Of a DNA stretch of 64,000 nucleotides, positions 1 through 13,900 are shown one piece after another (position 1 is the first letter of the stretch; every line of letters starts with the position of its first letter). The notes beneath the pieces are model-generated. The model saw only the letters and a program-made list of their open reading frames with translations. It ran no database searches and had not been told where the DNA came from. The position numbers were made by a program, and so were the translations under genes. This DNA comes from Nymphaea colorata (taxonomy: Eukaryota > Streptophyta > Magnoliopsida > Nymphaeales > Nymphaeaceae): positions 21,930,412 through 21,994,411 of the forward strand of contig NC_045139.1 of assembly GCF_008831285.2 (NCBI RefSeq), in the 5' to 3' direction.

Positions 1-2266
1 AGAGTGAGCTCTAAAAAAGTACTCTTATACGAGAAGATAAGAGTTCAATAATAGATAATTGAGAACTAAGCTTAAAACAAGTTTAAAAGAATCAAGCTTG
101 ACTGTGTGTCAATACAGCGTTATCTATTGTTTGTTGTAATCATGTGTTTGTCTTTGATTGGTATGGTCATCACTGTAACCTGCTCACTGAGTCAATAGGG
201 CACATCCCTCTTGTTTTTTTTTTTTCAGCTGAGCAAAATAGAGCTTCTAGGGAAGGCGACTAAGCATCAGCTTATATCGAGTTTCCAACTTTCTAGTGTA
301 ATTAATGGATACTAGCTTTGTTTTTATTTGATTATGTATTTGCATTGAATGTAGAAAGAGCATGGATGTCTTCTCAAGACAAAAATAGATAGTTGTACTC
401 TTGGTTTGAGAATAAGGAAATAGCCATTACATTTTAAATTTTCAATCCATATTATAGTTTGAAATTGGAATCCTGATCTTACTAGTGAGTAGTTCATATG
501 CAAATCCGTTCCCAAGCGGAAGATCATCTGCACAGTGGATTATGATGACATCCAAAGAGGTGTATTCTTGATCACCGCAATGCCATCATATAGGCACCTG
601 CCAGGACGTTCTCTTCATCCACCTCATTATGGAGCTCTTTGCTAGTGTGAACTCTTCGACAAATTATCTAGAAGGGATGCTATAGCAAGTGCAAGGCGAC
701 CGGCCTCATCTAGACAATTGTCAGCATCATCGATGTGTGCCATTCCTTTGATGTCATGCACGAAGACCTCAAGCCAGATAAGTTCTCTTCATGCAAGTGA
801 CTCTAGAGGAAAGGGAGAGATCTTTAGCATAATAAGCCCTAATTTTCCAAGCCGTTTCATTTATCCTAATAGAGAGGGGTGACAAATTTTCTATTACACC
901 ATGGAAATGGATGGAGTCCAGCAAGAGCAAAGTGGTTGGATCCACTGCTAATATGCAGTGGCAATAGTTTCAACACCTAGTGTCTCCTTCCTTGTGTGAG
1001 AGGAGAATTTTTTCGGTGTCCTTTCTCTCACAACGTTGGAGGAGAAGGCATTTTCATAGGAAGATGAAGGGTCAAGCAGGTGAGTGAATATGATGAAAAT
1101 TTTCTTCTTCTAAAATGTATGAGCCGACCCATTTGTTGGGTCGACCTGCCACTGTAAGACAATTAACAGAAGCAATGGATCTAGAACCGTTCCTACTACT
1201 ATAATCTTTTGTAGTGGGTCCCTCTATGATTATAGGTGTATTAAGTCTCCTTCTAATCTCTGTCAAAGGAGTCCCAAAGAATTTGGTCCTTGTGGAATTT
1301 TTCAAAACTAAGGTGAGAGTACTGAATTGAAGAAGATTGATGCCTAGATCCACCAGAGGTGCTAGCCTGAGGAACGATGACAAAACAACCAGTCCTGGAG
1401 AGCATATGTGCAGTCCTCAACCATGGATGATTCACTTATAAGGAACGGGGTCAAGCCTCTGCAACACAAGCCTAACTTCTAAACCAGGATAATCCTAATC
1501 TCTGACACAAATCCCGAGCCACAGATTTGACATCCTATACCAAGGTCTCATAACCACTCCTAATCCAAACTAGAAACAGATCCAATGTCCTAAAGCTAGA
1601 TCCTCGATTCAGCACACTCCAAACCTTTAGAGACTCATCCACATATCATACAAGTTTGCTACACTCTTCTTTTGCACCCATGGTTTACACAAACGCCTGC
1701 ATCTACCACGTTCTCCAAAAAAACAGTTTGATAGATATCTGGATCATTGACTGTGTCATTAAAACCGACTGTAGGATATTGCAATCTCTATGTTCCAGAG
1801 GATGCATCTTGAGGCATTTCAAAAGGATTTTCATAAAACCATCGTTGTGCATTCAAATTTTGGAAATTCGTGGGCTTTAAACTTTTTTCTTTGAAATTAC
1901 ATCTTGTTTGATTGCATTTTTTAAAGAACCCTTGATAAAAGCACAATTTAACCATTGATCTAATGGTTGGACTTACCATTTTAAAAAAGAAAGGCGAGTT
2001 ATGGCTTAAAATTCTATTTTTCTCTCCCTTGTTTTAAAGGACCTCATTCGTGTAGTTTCATGCAAGCAAACGAGATTTGATAGAGTGGAAAGGGAGAGGG
2101 GAAGGGAGGGAGGTAGGGCGAGAGGCCGACATAGCTCTCACCTCCACCAGATAAACAGAGAGGGAGAAGGAGAGAAAGGAATAAAGATTCATATACCTGC
2201 CTTCTAGGGTTGCTGAGGAGGGAGGGCAAGTGAGACATATGAATCAGAGCAAGAGAGAGGGTGACA

Positions 2267-2329
<63 letters not shown>

Positions 2330-4446
2330 TTCACATACCTGGTCACTGGGGCTATAGAGGAAGGGGGGCGAGTGATACGTATGAAAGAGAGGAAGTGAGC
2401 GGTGATGACTACGTTGGCCATGATCGATGCAGCTGTTGCCTCCACTGAAGAGAAAAGGGAGGAGGGGAAGAGAGATTCATAGACCTGAGAGAAAATACAA
2501 AGGCACTGCCGAATAGCCATACTCGGTCAACAGTGCCAGTCAGTAGAGGGGGAGTATAGATGAAGGGAGAGAGGGATTAACTGCAGGGGAGAGAGGGAGA
2601 GGGAGAGATTGTGGGAGGAGGTGCGGGCTGACAGGCATTTTGTCTACTAGTGTTCCACGATATAGAATGCCTGTCACCTTTATACGTCTCATTCCCTATC
2701 AATGTAATCGAGCTGAGGCATTGGACGTCTGTGTCACATTCACGTAAAATGGAACAACCTATTCTGTTATGTGGTGTTCGAGTGGATTTAAATGGCCTCT
2801 AAGGAATTGCAAACTTGTGCATGTACCCTCATTCCGGAAATCTCATTGAATAAGGACCGGTTGAAAAGAACAAGATGAAGTAGTGCTCCTTATGAAACAC
2901 TTTATCTAAGATTTTGTGCGAATTTTAATCTAGATTCACTCCTTCGTAACCCAACCCTAATAGAATCGATGTGTCACCCTTCATAACTCACACTCGATCT
3001 ATATTTCCAAATCTTATAACTTTTCATGTGCTGTTTATATTATTATACTGCATTGCACCAACCACATGTGATCCATGGCACTTCAGCCTTATGATATGGT
3101 ATACTTCATTCAGCATAATCATCATTTCAAAATTAACGAACTAGAATGTGTTGGTGTATAGGTTTTAATATTGGTACAACAAATAGCGAGTGTAGTTATC
3201 CATATTATTCAGTATTTTGTCTAGAATACTGCCAAAATATGTTGCCATTCAATCATACCTTCTACGACTTTGATAGTTTTGAATACCACTAATGGGCTAT
3301 AGTTCAGCTGCGTCAAACAACAAAAGGGCCTTGCACTTATAGCAATATGAGAACAAAGAAAATGCATTAATGAATTCTTACTCTAGCATGCAACACTGAA
3401 TCCTAAACAACAAAAGGGCCTTGCACTGTGAATTCATTGGGGATATGTCTATGTTAGTTCAAATCCAACTTGGCCGGAGAACTCATTGATCCTTAAGGAT
3501 GATATAACCAATTCACACTCCAAAAGTACATGATGATATAGAGGAATAAAGAGTCAAATTGATACTATCTGTTCCTCCATGTTCTGATGCTTCTAACAAT
3601 CCTTATGATCATCTTGTTGATTTTCTTTATATTCCACATCATTATTTTCTTCATTCTCATGTTTTCGTGATCCAAACGCATAAGGCGTTCTCTAGTTCTA
3701 TTCTTCTTTTCCTTCTTTTCTTCTTCATTCAATTTTCCTCTTTTTTTCTCTATGTGGAATTCTCCGCTCGTTGTAACTCTCTTCACCCATTTCATGGATG
3801 CTTGAAAGATTTTCGTGACAAACATTAACCCTTTTCTGTCGTCAAAGGTAAACTCACCAGTAAAGAATCGATGACCCCTTCCTGACAAACATGTTTTCTC
3901 AAATTCACCTAACAGTGTCTCGTGTTCAGTGAATGAAGCCATGCTAGCCATAGACAAATGATAATGATGGCGTTTCTTCTAATTACATCTGAGCATCCAC
4001 CGATGGTATGCTTTGATCATGAGATGACAACATATCTTCGCTATTGAGGATGGAGAACACCTCTAGTTCTCTTGCTCATCCATGTGATTTTTTACAGGAT
4101 GGCAACCCTTCATCCTATTATATTTCTCATGCGCCATCATTAGTTCAACGGCTAGAGAACTCTGACTAGGGTTTGGCTGAACAAAATTGTCCACGGTTTC
4201 CGTGCAGGAAGGGCAGGTCTATCCTTCCAATATGGCAGCAGCGGTTGTGGGCCCCATCTCGAGTCCCCACCAAATGGGGACGTGGCGTCCATGGATGGCC
4301 TTCTGAATCGTTTTACTTCGATAGACCTTGTTGTTGAATCCCTCTTGCCACACCCCTTGCATCGTCTGCCGTGAGAGCTCATCCATGGCGGCAGCTCCAC
4401 GTCCCTTACACTAGGCATTCACTCACACACCGGAAGTAAGAGGAGA
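1..4446. other. Intergenic DNA left of the pTAC14 gene
   Basis: I recognise no gene here. Open frames are short and without familiar motifs. The longest, on the minus strand at 3957-3565 (130 codons, Lys/Arg-rich C-terminal half), is antisense to a pyrimidine-rich tract and matches nothing I know. The stretch holds one long microsatellite (2269-2329) and a 23-bp direct repeat (3315-3337 and 3405-3427, spaced 90 bp). The last few hundred bases should contain the pTAC14 promoter, but no convincing TATA box can be singled out. Confidence 0.5.
2269..2329. repeat. Compound (TA)n(GA)n microsatellite
   Basis: An uninterrupted TA run is followed directly by a GA run, in otherwise purine-rich DNA. 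It reads as Ser-Leu and Tyr-Ile repeats on the minus strand, which explains the apparent open frame there (2520-2044). That frame is not a gene. Confidence 0.9.
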
Positions 4447-4966
4447 ATGGAACCCATGAAACTCTGCAACGTCCCAGGTAGCGTACCCTGCTTCCAAGCT
4501 TTCCAACTCCCCTCCCACTCCCTCGCATCCAAACGCTTTTTTCCCGCCGGGTCCCGGCGACTTCCCAGCCGTTCATGGAGCCCCTGCAGCGGATACGGCG
4601 GTTCTCAGGGGATGGTGGCGAAGAAGAGTCAGAAAGAGGCGCATGCGAAACCCCATTTACTCAGAGGAGAAGATGGAGAGCAGATCGACCTTATGTCGTG
4701 GATGCACAGCCAGGGACTCCCGCCCTGCAGGGTGAAGCTCAGGGAAAGGCCCTCCCATGATCCGAAGCACTTCCCCATTCGTTTTGTCGCTGCTAGTGAG
4801 GATCTTCAAGTATGTATTTTCCCTTCTTCTTCCTTGTCCGGTTTTGGATTAGTGGTAATATGCTTTCTTATACTTGTGTATGTTTGGTAGTCTGGGGACG
4901 TGGCTTTCTCGGTGCCAAATTCTCTTGTTGTAACGCTCGAACGGGTATTAGGGAATGAAACAATAG
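4447..4966 (+). CDS. PTAC14: pTAC14 exons 1-2 (transit peptide and start of SET domain)
   Basis: Exon 1 (4447-4809) is 121 codons and ends in phase 0 before GTATGT. An 81-bp intron follows. Exon 2 (4891-4966) encodes SGDVAFSVPNSLVVTLERVL and ends in phase 1 before GTACGC. The next coding base is almost 9 kb away at 13935, where CG completes the split Ala codon. Confidence 0.88.
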
Positions 4967-7900
4967 GTACGCCTTTGTGATTCACTTCTTTTTGATATAT
5001 TTATTTTCCTTCTCTGTTTTTCTTCAACTGGTGAAGATTTTTTGGGTTCATATTCAAGGTTTTCCCCTGGTTTCTTGTCATGGATATGTGATTTTCCTTC
5101 TCTTAATGTTAAATCATTGCTTCTCTGGTGGGATTTGCCAAGTGTTTGAACATTTCTAACTTTTCCTTGCGTTGGAGATTGTTGGTTCTGCTGAATTTGG
5201 TTGTCATGCATATTTGAAGGGAGTCTTCTTCTTTTCATTGTGTCTATTGGAACTTGAAATTCCGGTAGTCTTACGTAGTTTATACTTTGAATTATTAGAT
5301 TACAGGAAGCATGCGAAAGTTATTGTTCGTACAGCAGTTAATGAAGCAAAGTCGGTGAGGTAATCGGTCTCGTTGTAAAATTTTCAGTCAGAAAGGCAGT
5401 GTTTGTGTGTCACTGTCAGTTTGGTGAGTGATTTAAGTATTTCCTGGAAATGTGCGGGCAAAAGGAATCTCGTACTGGTTTTGCTGAAAGTGTATAGCAT
5501 GTGCCTTTGATGTTTTTGCTAGTTGCAAGGCTGATTTTAGCATCAAAGAGAACACTGCTAGCACAGACTCACCCTAACTGCAAGAACAAGAATAATAAGC
5601 TAGACGACTCTGACCTATATGCTTTAAAAAAAAACAGAAATTCACTCCTCTGTAAAACTGTAAGGTAGATAAGAACTGACACCTGAAATTGACACCGCAA
5701 GAAAACTGAAAACTGAAAATATAGAGGCAGCTAAAGTAGTCCCGACTAAAGAAAGAAAAAACTTTAGCAGTGTATATGCTTTAAACCTGCCCTAAGCTAA
5801 ACATATTCTGTTTTCTGCTCAATGTCACACTATAAAAACCTGTTTTAGACTGCAGCTGGACCTTAAACTGTTGTCTATGACAACCTAAAACTTACTATCC
5901 TGAGCTATGCAAAAAAGGAATGCCTGAAATTGAAACTATACAACCAATCATGCATTGACAAGTTCAAAAATGAGTTCTGACCAGAATTAGATGTTTCTCT
6001 GCACAACAGAAACTTAACACCATTCAAATTAATCCTAAAATATGTTATCAACTAAGAAAGCAGACCGCAGACATCAAAGAGTTCATTCCTAACCTTAAAT
6101 GAGAAGGGCAGAATACTAAAGTCCTATTTCAACATGCAGAAGAAGCTGATTATCACTAGCCAGAGGACCAGCAATTATTTGCCAGAGATCTGTTTTTTCT
6201 GGTGCAAATTTAATCTAGGCCTGCTTCTAAAAACAATCTTTCTGTCATAAACAAGGTGGTTAATATAAAATAATAAAACCTAACTGAAAACAGGAAAGAA
6301 ATATAAAAGGAAAAAAGCACATATATACACAAACACAACCCTGTTCATTGTTAAATTTGCCAGTGGTCACAATGGCTAGAACAACAATTGGAAACAGCGA
6401 TGGATAGCTGTTTCCCTGTTGAATTCTGGCAAGATTTACAACTCAGACTCCTTACAGTGTATTCTAGCTATTTTCTAAATATAAAACTGTCAAAGCATAG
6501 CAGGAATATGTAAACAATGCAGGAAAACTGTCACAGTGACAATCTACCCTTAAATACCGACTCTTACACAACTAATCAGAGTAAACTTTTGAAGCAAGAA
6601 GTACAATATAAAAGAAATCTGATTTTACTAAACAGTAACAACGTAACACCTTAAGGAAGGTGCGCCATATGATTTCAGAATGCTAAACTTAAGAAGGTAA
6701 ATATGAAAACTAAAAAAAATCACAGCACTCTAACCAGTGCAAACTGTCACAATTGTGTTACAGAAAAACACAATTGCTAACATGATTTCAAACTGAAAGT
6801 TGATTAGAAAAAACAATAAAAGAGAGAAAAGATAGATGAACATGCTGCTATGGAATAGAAATCTAAAGCAGAAAAACAAAGTTGGACTTCTTTTACTTCA
6901 AATCAAAACCCTGTCAACACACTGAAATAAAAGAGAACCTAATGTTAAACTATAAATCCTTCACCAGCACGTTGAAGAGGAGTCTCTTAGGATTCCACAT
7001 CCTTGTAAAATGTGTTAAGATATTTAATGTCCTTGTAACATGTGAAGAGTCTCCTAAGATTCTATGTTGTAGTTAATATCCTTGTAATATGTGAAATCTC
7101 CTAGGATTCTATGATGTAATTAATGTCCTTGTAGCTTGTGAAATCTCCTAAGATTCTACGATTGGAGACTCTTAGAATTCTGGAAATGGGATTGTAAATA
7201 GAGGCCGTGCCAACCATTTTGGTCATGGCTTCTTCTCCTCATCTTCTTCTTGTTCACTCTTTCTCTCTCTATATTCATGCGTGAATGTTGTTTTCAGAAC
7301 TCAGATATTTGTGCTTGAATTTCTTACATGGTATTAGAGCAGGCTACGTTACTTCTATCTAACGAAGTGCTCAAACAGGTCTGATCTAGTTAAAACTCTT
7401 TTCTCAATTTCTATCTATCCTATATTCACTCTTTCTCTTGAGTCATTCTTGCTTACCGAAAGACATATCTTGTTATATCGTGCCTTCTCTTTTCCCTAAC
7501 ATCTCCTATCTGTATACTCTCCTTTTGCTGTCATGGAAAACCTTTCGCATTCTGGCATGTCCTCGAGTTTTCTTCCTCACCTTATTACCGAAAAACTCAA
7601 CCATGAGAATTATCTGATCTGGAAAAGGCAAATCATGCCTTTCATAAGAAGTCAAGGCCTCTTTGGACATCTTGATGGTTCAACAAAGGCTCCACCAATA
7701 TCCGTTTTGCAGAAAATAAAAAATGAGGCAGGAGAAGTTATTGTTGTTCATGAAGACAGCAACCCTGAACATGTTGTGTGGATGAGACGTGACCAAAGCC
7801 TGGTTGCGTATATTTTGTCTACTCTATCTCAACAAGTGTTATTTTCAGTTTCTGATGACTGTATTGCAGAAGAATTATGGGAAACCCTTGCTGATACCTT

Positions 7901-10900
7901 TTCCTAAATATCAGAAGCTCGAATTATGTACTTAAAGAAAAATTTTCAGAATTTGAGCAAAGGTTCAACGTCTATCATGGATTATTTGGGGCGTATTAAG
8001 GCCGTCGCAGACCAACTTGCTGCCTCAGGGAATAACATTTCTGATAAGGAGAAGGTGCAGCAAACCTTGAATGGACTTGGGCATGATTATCATGCTTTTA
8101 TTACAGCTCTTGAGGTCCTTCCTGTTCTGCCTTCCTTCAACGAACTACAAGGTAAACTTCTCCAACACGAAATGAATATAAAAAGAGTCATTGAAAGGAC
8201 TGATCAAGGGAACTCCCAAAATGTGTTGGCCATGAATGTAAAGTTTGGTAAGAGCCATGGGAACTCCAATCATGGTGGCCGTGATATTCTACCAACACCA
8301 CATAACCAAGGTATGTCTCTTTTGGATACTTCAAGAAAATACCAATTTGTTTTAGTGCAACAAGAAAGGGCACATGAAGGCACAGTGCTGGTTTAATCCT
8401 CAAAATAAAAACAAAGGGGTAAGACATGATTATAAACAAGGAGGACAAAGTTCTAAATCCACCGCCGAAGATATGCAGCAGCTATTGATGACCACATTCT
8501 CAAAGATGACTATAAAGCAAAATGAACAAGGAGAATGGTTCTTGGATTCAGGTGCAGCTACCCATGTGACAGGAAATGCAAGTAAATTGACTAACTTATC
8601 CCCTCATTACGGTAGAAGTTGCATTATAACAGGTGATGGAAAATCTCATCCCATTACACATATTGGAAATGCACATATTCCATTATCATCCTCGTCTCTA
8701 TCACTGTCTAATGTTGTTTTTGCTCCCAATATCAAAAAGAACATCATATCCATTTCTAAACTCATTGATGATACAAGCTCTTCTGTTGAATTTACACCTT
8801 CTTCTGTCTATGTCAAGGACCTCCAAACGAAGAAAATGTTCGCTAGAGAGGAGCGTCAAGGGAATATGTATGTCCTCAAGGAATGTCTACCCAAGGACCT
8901 CGAATCAAGCTCTGTAGAAGATGGGGGCCAAGGTGGCAGCTTGATCCGCGTCCATAGCATGTAGGGCTTGGTTTTGGCTTGGCTCAAAGCAAAACAGGGG
9001 TACCGTTGGAATCCTATTTTGATTTAATAGGTCTACGGATAGCATATATGGACGTGGGCAAGTGCATGTAATCAAGTTCAGGGGTAAACCTAAGCCCGTT
9101 CCACTATAGGTTGCTTCAGGAAGAGGTTGAAACCTCAAATTCGATTCTAGAAACCCAAAACCGGTTCTCTAGGCCTTGAATCGGCCTAACTCTGACTGGG
9201 TTGAATCGGGTCGGAAACCCTATCCCAGTTCAGCGTTCCTTAATAACACAGTGGGGCAAGTGGACTTGGGTCCTGAATTGGGACCCAAGACCCGACCTGC
9301 CCAACCATGGCATCGGGTGTGAGCCCAATGGTTCCTATACCCTAGGGCAATGGGGCATCGGATCATGCTCGACGCCACCCATGGGCGGCCTCCCATGGGT
9401 CATTGGTGGTGCACCAGTTTGCGGCGCACGTCCAGCAGAGTCGCTGACCATTCAACGATCCTCGACGAACCCATGAACAGCCCGACCATTGACGACATGG
9501 GTGGTTGGGTCAACTAAAATAGAAAAACCCTTTCCAAGGTTAGGAGTAGTTGCTTCCATGGCGTTGGCCGGCCAGGCGCCATCCCGACAACGCTGCTTCA
9601 GCAGTGGTGGCTACAAGGAATGATGATAGAAAAAGCAGCAGGTTGATCTAACAATGGGCAAAAAGAGTTGTTGGGTACCTGGGTAAGCTTTGACAGCCAG
9701 CAAGGGTGCGGCTGTAGCGGCAGTGGCAGGAGTTCGATACCCTCTTGCGGATGAGCTGAAGATCTGAATGGGTGAGGTGCTACACTGTAAGGAACAACTT
9801 CTTAACATTCTGATTTGCTTTAGGCTTGACATTCTTTTGATCTTTTTTTTCCATTCTTCAATTTCATCTATTCTTTTTACAAAACTAGCGAAGTCTTTGT
9901 TCATCCTTGCCACACTCTCTTGCATTTGGGTCATCATGTTGATAAGCTTTATCACATGATCCTCGTTCATTTTCTCATTCTTCTCTTTTTCAATCTGTCG
10001 GTTGGAGACCTCTTATAGTATGGGATCCTCCATCGGATTCTCTAACATCACAAAAATCAAGGCAGCAACCTAGGCTCTAATACCAATCTAACACAGTGAT
10101 TAGAGTGTTAACCCTAATCCTTGCAGGAATGCACCAAACGAACACAAACAGAAGGAAAATGCAGGAAAACAAAGGAAAATTTAATAACGAACGGTAATTG
10201 GGGTTTCTCTTAATCACCAATTAGTCTAAAACAAAGTTAAGATTCTTTTCCAAAGGGGCTAAACCTGAATTGGATCTCGGGTTTCAAAACAAAAAGGTCC
10301 AAACTCAAAAATAATCGAAGATCCGGGACCCAGCCCGATAAGCCTTATTGCATCACATCGTAATAATGCTATAATACCTGGTCGGGTCAAAGGTACAAAG
10401 CCCTTTGGTCCTGTATAACACAATCACCAATCCTGTTTGCACACTGGGGGTGCTGACAAGCTTACTATTTCACATATCTATCTTCTATAAGAGATCGATA
10501 GTGTACTTCTGCTATGTCAAAGTCCTTGTTTGTCAACCTCCATTCCGAGAAAGTAGGTCAGCTCCCCAAGGCATTTCATCTTGAAACACTTCTTCAACAT
10601 TGCCTTTTTCTCACATATATGACTATTAGGGTTTCTAGTAATAACAACGTCATCAACATATATGAGCAACCAAATGAAAACACTCGTCTTCATATATAAG
10701 AAGATAATGATCAAGAGCACTTCTTCGAAACCCACATTTTTTAATTTATTCGGAAAAACTTTGAGACCATGATCGGTGCCTGTTTCATTCATTCCATAGA
10801 GGGATTTTCGTAATTACATGCCCAATTTGCAGGATCTCTTTCGGCATTTTTTTATGGTTGTTCTATGTATATTTCCTCTTTCAAGTCCCCATAGAGAAAA

Positions 10901-13900
10901 ACACACATCAAGTTGGCTTAACTTCCAGCCATAATCAAGTGCTAAAGATGTAATAATGTTATAATGCATATAGTTCCAATCTTGTCTTCAAGGCTAAATG
11001 TTTCATCATAATTTTGCCCTAACTGTTGAGTAAAGCCTCTTGCAACAAGCCTAGCCTGATACATTTCAATGCTACCATTTGGCTTCTACTTAATTTTTTA
11101 CATCCATTTGGACCCTACTGTTAAAATCCTTGTATCTTCTTATTTTGGTCAAAGTCTGTTTTCGTCCTTTCTTTTATTGTAATATCTTATAACTTGTTTT
11201 ACTGTTTTAACCCTCATAAGTAAAGGCAGTTATGTACTTTAACTTATTTTCTGTAACTTTACTTAGGATTACGTTCTTTTCTTTGAGCCTTAGTCTCATG
11301 TGCTCTTGAGTCAAGCTTTGTACTTGTTGTGGCTGCTGCTGCCATACTAGCAGATTTGAAGCTAATGCATATTTGCTTGGGAACTTGCGTTTTAGCATTT
11401 CTGTTATGGGTCTGAAGTTCTAACATGGTATCAGAGCTTGGTAAGTAAAAACTAACCTGAAAGTCATGTATTGTGTCTTTTTCTGAGGTGACTGTTCACA
11501 TTCCTCGTTTGGAAACTGCCTGCTCAGTAGAAGATTTGTTTTTGGGTCGATTTTGGGTGAGGTTTTAAGCTATTCAAGGCTGTATTTTTCATGCTGCCAA
11601 CTTGGTTTTGTGCTTTAGCTGGGTACTACTTGTGATTCTAGTCCTTGTGAGGGAGTTGTTTTGTTGCTAGGAAGTTGTGTATTACAAAGTATTTACTGTA
11701 AGCTGCTGTATTTGCTATGAATGATGCTGCTGGAAGATTGATTGATTGCAGCCTACTTTAATACAGAAACTAGCTGCATTGTATCTGTTCTTGATTACCA
11801 TTGGAAAGCTATTAAGTTATTCTATACAATCGTCGGTTGTTTTGCTGTTAGCAGTCAACAATTATCATTGTTGGGACTGCTTTGATTGCTGAACTATATA
11901 AGTATGGATAAAATGGATATTTTACAAATAATAGCAGTGAAGTTCGATTGGTTAAACTATTCTTATTGGGCAGAATATATGAAGGTAGTTTTGAAAAGGC
12001 TCAGTTATTGGGAGTATATTGATGGGTCTATAAGAAAGCCTGAAGATGATGATGAAGACGTGAGACAACTTTTGGTGAATGGGATAGAAATAATTCTAAA
12101 GTAAAGTCATGGTTACTTGGAGCAATGTAACCTAATATTGCTTTAAGTATAGTCAAATTTGAGTGTGCTAGAGATATTTGGGAGTATCTTATATTGATGT
12201 ATGTGCAGTCAAACCGGGCAAGAAGATATCAGTTGAAGCAAGGTTTGAGAAGTTTACGGCAAGGGGATGAGTATATTCAAGCTTTCTTTGAAAAGTTTAA
12301 ACAAGTATCAGATGATCTTGCTACGATGTTGCCTAATGTGAGATGTGCAAAGTGTAAAGAGTGTTCAGAATGTAGAAAACTTGAATCAAATGCGAGAGAC
12401 CGCAACATGTTATTATAGACTTTCTGATGGCTTTAAGGACAGAATTTGAAAGTATAAGTGGAACCCTACATCGTCAAAGTTTGCCGTCTTTGGTTCAAAC
12501 AGTGTCTGAGCTCATGGCTGAGGAGACCTAGAATAAGTGTTTAGGAGGTAAGAGTGCACTAGAATCAGTTCTCTTTGTAACCAAAACTTATGGTGGAGAA
12601 GGAGACAACAATGAGTGATCTTTCGAAAGAAGAAAAGATATGAGCAATGTTCGATGCAATTATTGTAAAAAATTGGGTCATATGAAGTTCAATTGTTGAA
12701 GAAGAAAAAAGGGGTTTATGTTGCTACTTCATATGGAGAGGAAAAGAAGAATAATGGGATGGCTGTGACAATGCTGCAATAAAAAAAGTCTCTTCTTTTG
12801 GGGATAAGAATCGTTTGTCACATGCCAACATTCTTGAGAGTATTCAACAACTCCTGGCTCATAGTGGGTTAGCTGCCTCGACTTTCTCTTTATCTCATTG
12901 AGGTGATGCTTTTGCAGGTATATCTTACACGAATTCTAACTGGCTTCTTGATTCAGGTGCCTCATGTCATATGACATCAAATGAAGACATTCTTACAGAT
13001 TGGCTCTCCTGTTCTGGACTCTTTAGCACTGCAAATGGTTCTTTTATGTCTATAACCAAGTCTGGTTCGATTACTCCCATTTCTTGTCCTGGGAGTAAAC
13101 TGTATATTAATAATGTCTATCATGTTTCTTCCCTTGCTATGAACCTAATTTCTGTAGGTCAGATTACAAACCATAACTGTATTGTTATATTTTCTCATGG
13201 TGATTGTGTTATACAGGATTGGCAGTCAGGGAGGAAGATTCTATCTAGACTGGTTGGTGTTGAACCCCAAAGAAAAGATAACTTGTGATGAACCCCAAAT
13301 CTCTAGAAGAGGAAGGATGAGAAACATAAAACAACTTAAAGTTGTGAACAATCACTACCTTATGTGGCAATTACTTCATGAGAATACTTTGTTTAATTAA
13401 TAAGCATCTTTTCCATTTTGGTATTTTTTCAAAAATACACATTTCTTGCATTTTTATCACACTTTTTTCTGAAAAACACGATATTTGTGACCAGGATTGT
13501 GGCCGATCAGTTCCAGTTTGATGTGACTTGTGGTAAACAAATATAAGTTCAACTAGATGATCGGATTGGAGTTGTGTTCAGTTAGACACAGTGTCGGGTT
13601 CAAGTTCTTCCAATAGTGTATAAGCTGTAACTTAAACATCAGACTGCGGACTGATACCTGCCACACCTGCTTTTGTCTCCTCATTCCGCTTTATCTTCTG
13701 ATCAATCTGCTTACTGATAGTATATAACTTAGCAAACATAACCAAGTCAGATACTTAAACTGGTTGAGTACTGAGTAAAGTTGAACTGACTTAAATCATG
13801 TGATTAGATTTTGTATTTGCATTTTCAGGTGGACTCTTTTTTTTATTTTATAATACTAAGCATGAAAGACCTTTTGAGAATGACAGTGATGCTCATATTG

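Larger units (their letters stand above)
6968..8925 (+). mobile_element. Truncated Ty1/copia element (LTR, gag, protease)
   Basis: A probable 5' LTR (left edge uncertain, right edge CA at 7328) is followed at once by the initiator-tRNA primer site TGGTATTAGAGC (7329-7340). The gag begins at ATG 7533 with LNHENYLIWKRQIMPFIRSQ (UBN2-type gag), is broken by a TAA at 7905, continues from 7926, then shifts frame. The protease motif WFLDSGAATHVTG lies near 8535. Similarity stops abruptly near 8925, before integrase, so the 3' half is missing. It lies in pTAC14 intron 2 in the sense orientation. Confidence 0.8.

Noticed and set aside
2044-2520. 158-codon minus-strand open frame
   Set aside because: It runs through the (TA)n(GA)n microsatellite and purine-rich DNA. 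Its protein is a Ser-Leu and Tyr-Ile repeat with no motif.
3565-3957. 130-codon minus-strand open frame left of pTAC14
   Set aside because: Codon content follows a pyrimidine-rich tract on the other strand, and no family features are visible.
9201-9476. 91-codon frame in GC-rich intron DNA
   Set aside because: No motif, and it sits in an unassigned repeat-like stretch. The composition alone explains the open frame.
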